A stretch of DNA of 64,000 nucleotides from TMED14 sp002378565 (GTDB lineage: Bacteria; Bacteroidota; Bacteroidia; Flavobacteriales; Schleiferiaceae), in NCBI GenBank assembly GCA_943846715.1, contig OX044356.1:434001-498000 (forward strand), read 5' to 3'. Numbering within the stretch: position 1 is the first letter of the stretch; every line of letters starts with the position of its first letter. The position numbers were made by a program, and so were the translations under genes. This document shows, in pieces, positions 61,105-64,000 of the stretch. The notes under the pieces are model-generated. The model had not been told where the DNA came from, searched no databases, and saw nothing but the letters and a program-made list of their open reading frames with translations.

Positions 61105-61757
61105 AGTCTTCTTTGCATAGCTTGGCTTTGAGTTCCCTGATAGCTATGGCTTCTTGCACCCATATTCCAATTGACCCTTTGGATAGCGATTGTGATCCAG
61201 GCACAGTAGATTTCACGACAGAGATATTGCCATTGATTGTGAGCAATTGTGCCATGAGTGGCTGCCATGTCTCTCCAGACCCAGCTGATGGCCTGGATTT
61301 AACCAGTTATGCTGGTATCATGGAGGAGGTCAAGCCTGGCGACCCCAACGATTCAGAGCTTTTTGAAGTGCTCACCGAGACAGGTGATGACTTGATGCCA
61401 CCACCACCCAGTGCCGCATTGACAAGCAGTCAAATAGCCGTGATTCGCATGTGGATTGATCAGGGGGCGAGAAATACCGACTGCGGAGGTGATTGTGACA
61501 CGTCTGCTGCAACGACTTATACGGATGTGTCCGCGATCATTGCCAGTCAATGCCTGGGTTGCCATCAGGGAGCGCAACCATCTGGAGGTGTCGACCTTAC
61601 CACTTATAGTACGGTGGTGTTTGCAGTCGGTTATAGAAACTTAACCAACACCCTTCATGGCATGATGCAGTCGCCACAAATGCCCCCGACAGGTGCCATG
61701 TCTGATTGCAACATTGGCATCATCAATCGCTGGGTTAGCTCTGGGATGCCTCAATAG
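61101..61757 (+). CDS. Two-domain cytochrome c-like lipoprotein
   Basis: The 218 residues have a lipobox (SSLIAMASC) and two heme-like motifs, CAMSGCH (a CX4CH variant) and CLGCH (CXXCH). These lie in two domains with similar context (DLTSYAGIM, DLTTYSTVV) and a MWIDQG helix. Extra Cys (DCGGDCDTS) lie between the domains. It is the last gene of the four-gene operon and probably sits at the periplasmic face of the outer or inner membrane. Confidence 0.84.
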   Translation: MKSSLHSLALSSLIAMASCTHIPIDPLDSDCDPGTVDFTTEILPLIVSNCAMSGCHVSPDPADGLDLTSYAGIMEEVKPGDPNDSELFEVLTETGDDLMPPPPSAALTSSQIAVIRMWIDQGARNTDCGGDCDTSAATTYTDVSAIIASQCLGCHQGAQPSGGVDLTTYSTVVFAVGYRNLTNTLHGMMQSPQMPPTGAMSDCNIGIINRWVSSGMPQ

Positions 61758-61760
61758 TCT

Positions 61761-61768
61761 TATATTTC
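61761..61768 (+). promoter_or_regulatory. -7 box for L-2-hydroxyglutarate oxidase
   Basis: TATATTTC has one mismatch to TAnnTTTG and lies five bases before the ATG at 61774. Confidence 0.5.
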
Positions 61769-61773
61769 CTGGT

Positions 61774-62964
61774 ATGACACAAGCAAGTAGATGGGACGCC
61801 ATCATTGTTGGTGGCGGTATCATTGGTGCGGCAGTTGCCTACAAAATTCAACAAAGGGATCCGTCGGCCAAGGTGCTTGTCTTGGAGAAGGAACCCAAGC
61901 CCGCATCCCATCAAACGGGCCGCAATTCAGGTGTGATTCACAGTGGGTTGTATTACAAGCCCGGGTCCATGAAAGCCAGAACCTGCTTGGATGGCTACCA
62001 TCAGTTGCTAAAATTTTGCCAACTTCATGAGCTGCCCTATGACATCTGTGGCAAATTGGTTGCCGCCACAAATGAACAGGAAGTGGAACGCTTGCATGCC
62101 TTGAAGGAGCGAGGTCAGACCAATGGCTTAACCCATCTGACCATCCTGAGTGGGGAGGAAGCCATGGAAATTGAGCCTGAGTTAGCCTGTCTTGCCGCAC
62201 TGCATGTCCCGCAAACGGGCATTGTCAATTATGTAAAAGTGACTCAAGCCATGCTCAAAGGAAGCGAAGTCATCACGAAATGCAAGGTGAAGGGCTTGAA
62301 GCGGCATCAAGGCGTGACAACGGTGTCAAGCAATTTAGGCACACACCAAGCCCCCAGGGTCATCGTTTGTGCAGGCTTGCAGAGCGACCGATTGGCAGCC
62401 ATGGACGGGTTGGATGCGAGAATGCGCATTGTGCCTTTCAGGGGCGATTACTTTGAGCTGAAACCGCAAGCCATTGCGAAGGTTAAGCATTTGATTTACC
62501 CCGTTCCTGACCCTCAATTCCCCTTTTTAGGTGTGCATTTCACGCGCATGATCGAAGGGGGTGTTGAGTGTGGGCCCAATGCGGTGTTTTCTATGGCACG
62601 TGAAGGCTATGGCAAGCTAGACTTGCACCCCAAGGACTTGTTGGATGCGTTGAGTTGGCGGGGGACCTTGGAGCTTTTTGCCAGACATTGGAACGATGGC
62701 CTGAAGGAAATGCATCGCGCATTGTCCAAGGCAGCTTTTTTGAAGGCACTGAATCGCTTGATCCCCTCACTGACAGGTTCTGATATTCAGGCAGCAAGAT
62801 CAGGTATCCGCGCACAGGCCTTAGATATCAAGGGTCAGCTGGTAGATGATTTTGTACTCAAGCAGGGCGAAGCTGCCTTTCATGTGCTCAACGCACCTTC
62901 ACCTGCAGCCACGAGTTCATTGGCTATAGCTGACGAGATTTTGAATCAGGCTTGGCCTAAATAA
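61774..62964 (+). CDS. lhgO: L-2-hydroxyglutarate oxidase
   Basis: The FAD enzyme of the DAO family oxidises L-2-hydroxyglutarate to 2-oxoglutarate. The 396 residues from the ATG at 61774 begin MTQASRWDAIIVGGGIIGAAVAYKIQ (FAD-binding GGGIIG), followed by HQTGRNSGVIHSGLYYKPGSMKA, diagnostic of LhgO, and a C-terminal GIRAQALD. Its end overlaps purB on the other strand by 19 bases. A longer start would enter the preceding operon. Confidence 0.93.
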   Translation: MTQASRWDAIIVGGGIIGAAVAYKIQQRDPSAKVLVLEKEPKPASHQTGRNSGVIHSGLYYKPGSMKARTCLDGYHQLLKFCQLHELPYDICGKLVAATNEQEVERLHALKERGQTNGLTHLTILSGEEAMEIEPELACLAALHVPQTGIVNYVKVTQAMLKGSEVITKCKVKGLKRHQGVTTVSSNLGTHQAPRVIVCAGLQSDRLAAMDGLDARMRIVPFRGDYFELKPQAIAKVKHLIYPVPDPQFPFLGVHFTRMIEGGVECGPNAVFSMAREGYGKLDLHPKDLLDALSWRGTLELFARHWNDGLKEMHRALSKAAFLKALNRLIPSLTGSDIQAARSGIRAQALDIKGQLVDDFVLKQGEAAFHVLNAPSPAATSSLAIADEILNQAWPK

Positions 62965-64000
62965 GTCTCAGGTCTCAAGGCTTTCAATTCTGCCTTCACT
63001 GCATTAGAGACATTCAATCCGTCCACAAAATCAGCCAATGAGGCTTCATTGATTTTGCTGTTGGTTCGGGTCAAGTCTTTCAAGGCTTCATAGGGCTTTG
63101 GAAAGCCTTCTCGTCGCAAGATGGTCTGGATGGCTTCTGCTAGAACAGCCCAATTGTTTTGAAGATCTGCCGCAATGGCTGACTCATTGACAATCAATTT
63201 ATTCATGCCTTTACTCAAGCTCTTCAAAGCAAGCATGGTGTGGCCTAAAGGAACACCTAAGTTGCGAAGAACGGTGGAATCGGTCAAGTCACGCTGCAGA
63301 CGAGAGATGGGAAGTTTTGCAGCTAGGTGCTCCAGAATCGCCGTTGATAAGCCAAGATTTCCTTCAGCATTTTCAAAGTCGATGGGGTTGACTTTGTGTG
63401 GCATGGCGGAGGAACCTACCTCTCCAGCTTTGATCTTTTGCTTGAAATAATCCATGCTGACATAGGTCCAGACATCCCGAGAAAAATCAATCAAAATGCT
63501 GTTGATTCGCTTGATGGCATCGCAGTAGGCTGCCAAATGATCATAATGCTCAATTTGGGTCGTTGGGTAAGAGCGTTTCAACCCCAGAACCCCTTCAATA
63601 AATGCATGACCAAAGGCATGCCAGTTGTGGTTTGGGTAGGCTGCATGGTGTGCATTGAAACCGCCAGTAGCACCACCAAATTTTGCCGCAAAGGGGATGC
63701 TGTTCAAGCTGTCAATCTGTGCATTAAGGCGACTGATAAACACGGCCCATTCCTTCCCTAAACGGGTTGGAGACGCACTTTGACCATGGGTTCTTGCCAG
63801 CAAGGGAATGTCCTTCCAGGCTGCTGCTTGTTGGTTGAAATCGGCAAGCAAGGCCTTCAATCCAGGGGTGAGAACCATAGAATGAAAATCTTTCAAAGAC
63901 AATGGCACGGCTGTGTTGTTGATGTCCTGAGAGGTTAGGCCAAAATGGATGAACTCGGATTGCTTACTTAGGCCAAGCTGATCAAAGGCATTTTTTAAGA
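62946..64000 (-). CDS. purB: Adenylosuccinate lyase, 5' part beyond the window
   Basis: PurB acts in two steps of purine synthesis. The visible part is the C-terminal about 350 residues. The frame stays open to the window edge (LKNAFDQLGLSKQSEFIHFGLTSQDINNTAVP), so the GTG at 63908 is only an internal valine codon. Signature motifs are FGLTSQDINN, LARTHGQSASPTRLGKE and GSSAMPHKVNPIDFEN. It matches the E. coli-type PurB. Confidence 0.95.
   Translation of the reverse strand, partial: LKNAFDQLGLSKQSEFIHFGLTSQDINNTAVPLSLKDFHSMVLTPGLKALLADFNQQAAAWKDIPLLARTHGQSASPTRLGKEWAVFISRLNAQIDSLNSIPFAAKFGGATGGFNAHHAAYPNHNWHAFGHAFIEGVLGLKRSYPTTQIEHYDHLAAYCDAIKRINSILIDFSRDVWTYVSMDYFKQKIKAGEVGSSAMPHKVNPIDFENAEGNLGLSTAILEHLAAKLPISRLQRDLTDSTVLRNLGVPLGHTMLALKSLSKGMNKLIVNESAIAADLQNNWAVLAEAIQTILRREGFPKPYEALKDLTRTNSKINEASLADFVDGLNVSNAVKAELKALRPETYLGQA

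Noticed and set aside
63908..63910. GTG as start of purB
   Set aside because: The frame continues upstream to the window edge with conserved PurB residues (FGLTSQDINN), so it is an internal valine.

Overview
The window comes from a bacterium of the phylum Bacteroidota, probably an aquatic member of the Flavobacteriales or a close relative. The evidence is the Bacteroidota-specific families (DUF3822 beside rsmD, DUF5777, the DUF7033-type polysaccharide deacetylase, a FadL-like barrel, a T9SS-like tail), the archaeal-type prolyl-tRNA synthetase, the almost complete lack of Shine-Dalgarno sequences, and recurring TAnnTTTG promoter boxes. GC content is middling, judged by eye, and coding density is very high. 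No phage, insertion sequence, integrase or CRISPR array was found. Nearly the whole window looks like ordinary chromosome.

Layout. 1-4290: ribosomal protein S1 with a long charged N-terminal extension, then Nif3 and a coiled-coil 'zinc ribbon' protein that has lost its cysteines. 4296-11016 (minus): a tightly coupled seven-gene run, lgt - DUF192 - sialidase-like - pepE - gpmI - map - methyltransferase, in which most genes overlap by a few bases. 11065-13458 (minus): folE - cysS - yidD. 13509-14582: a FabH-like ketosynthase, ended by a perfect 34-bp palindromic terminator shared with a 1058-residue beta-propeller exoprotein (minus). 17985-21769: a more AT-rich, looser stretch with a dicarboxylate/amino-acid symporter, a CDP-alcohol phosphatidyltransferase and a TIGR01777 epimerase. 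21811-24326: a FadL-like barrel and a repeat-rich lipoprotein. 24381-31838 (plus): proS, an unknown gene, tRNA-Glu, rpsT, radC, then a fused UDP-GlcNAc 2-epimerase/polysaccharide deacetylase, a FemAB-like acyltransferase and an OxyR-like regulator. 31835-37841: a DASS transporter, rdgB, rsmD, DUF3822, a membrane-anchored unknown, a RecD/Dda-like helicase and a YjjG-like phosphatase. 37869-41240: fused isobutyryl-CoA mutase (IcmF). 41263-45808: a lipoprotein, exonuclease III, an O-antigen ligase-like protein and the rpsF-rpsR-rplI operon. 45939-48563: a VIT1-like metal transporter that begins with six histidines, and dnaX. 48567-54624: a surface-glycan module with two GT2 glycosyltransferases, a sulfotransferase, a Wzt/Wzm ABC exporter and a MacB-like permease. 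54678-64000: a secreted protein, aconitase, an MFS transporter, a four-gene cytochrome-like/YceI/DUF5777 operon, L-2-hydroxyglutarate oxidase and the 3' part of purB.

How the genes fit together. The window mixes core information processing (S1, S20, S6, S18, L9, ProRS, CysRS, DnaX, RsmD, MetAP), central metabolism (GpmI, aconitase, IcmF, L-2-hydroxyglutarate oxidase) and envelope functions (Lgt, YidD, lipoproteins, surface-glycan synthesis and export). The observations most worth following are: an A10 slippery run in dnaX with a -1-frame stop five codons after the shift, placed where a gamma subunit would end; the epimerase-deacetylase fusion; a sulfotransferase beside a Wzt/Wzm exporter; a set of TAnnTTTG promoter boxes only 4-6 bp upstream of start codons, implying leaderless mRNAs; and extreme gene packing, including two divergent start codons sharing one CATG and two convergent genes ending inside one 19-bp palindrome.
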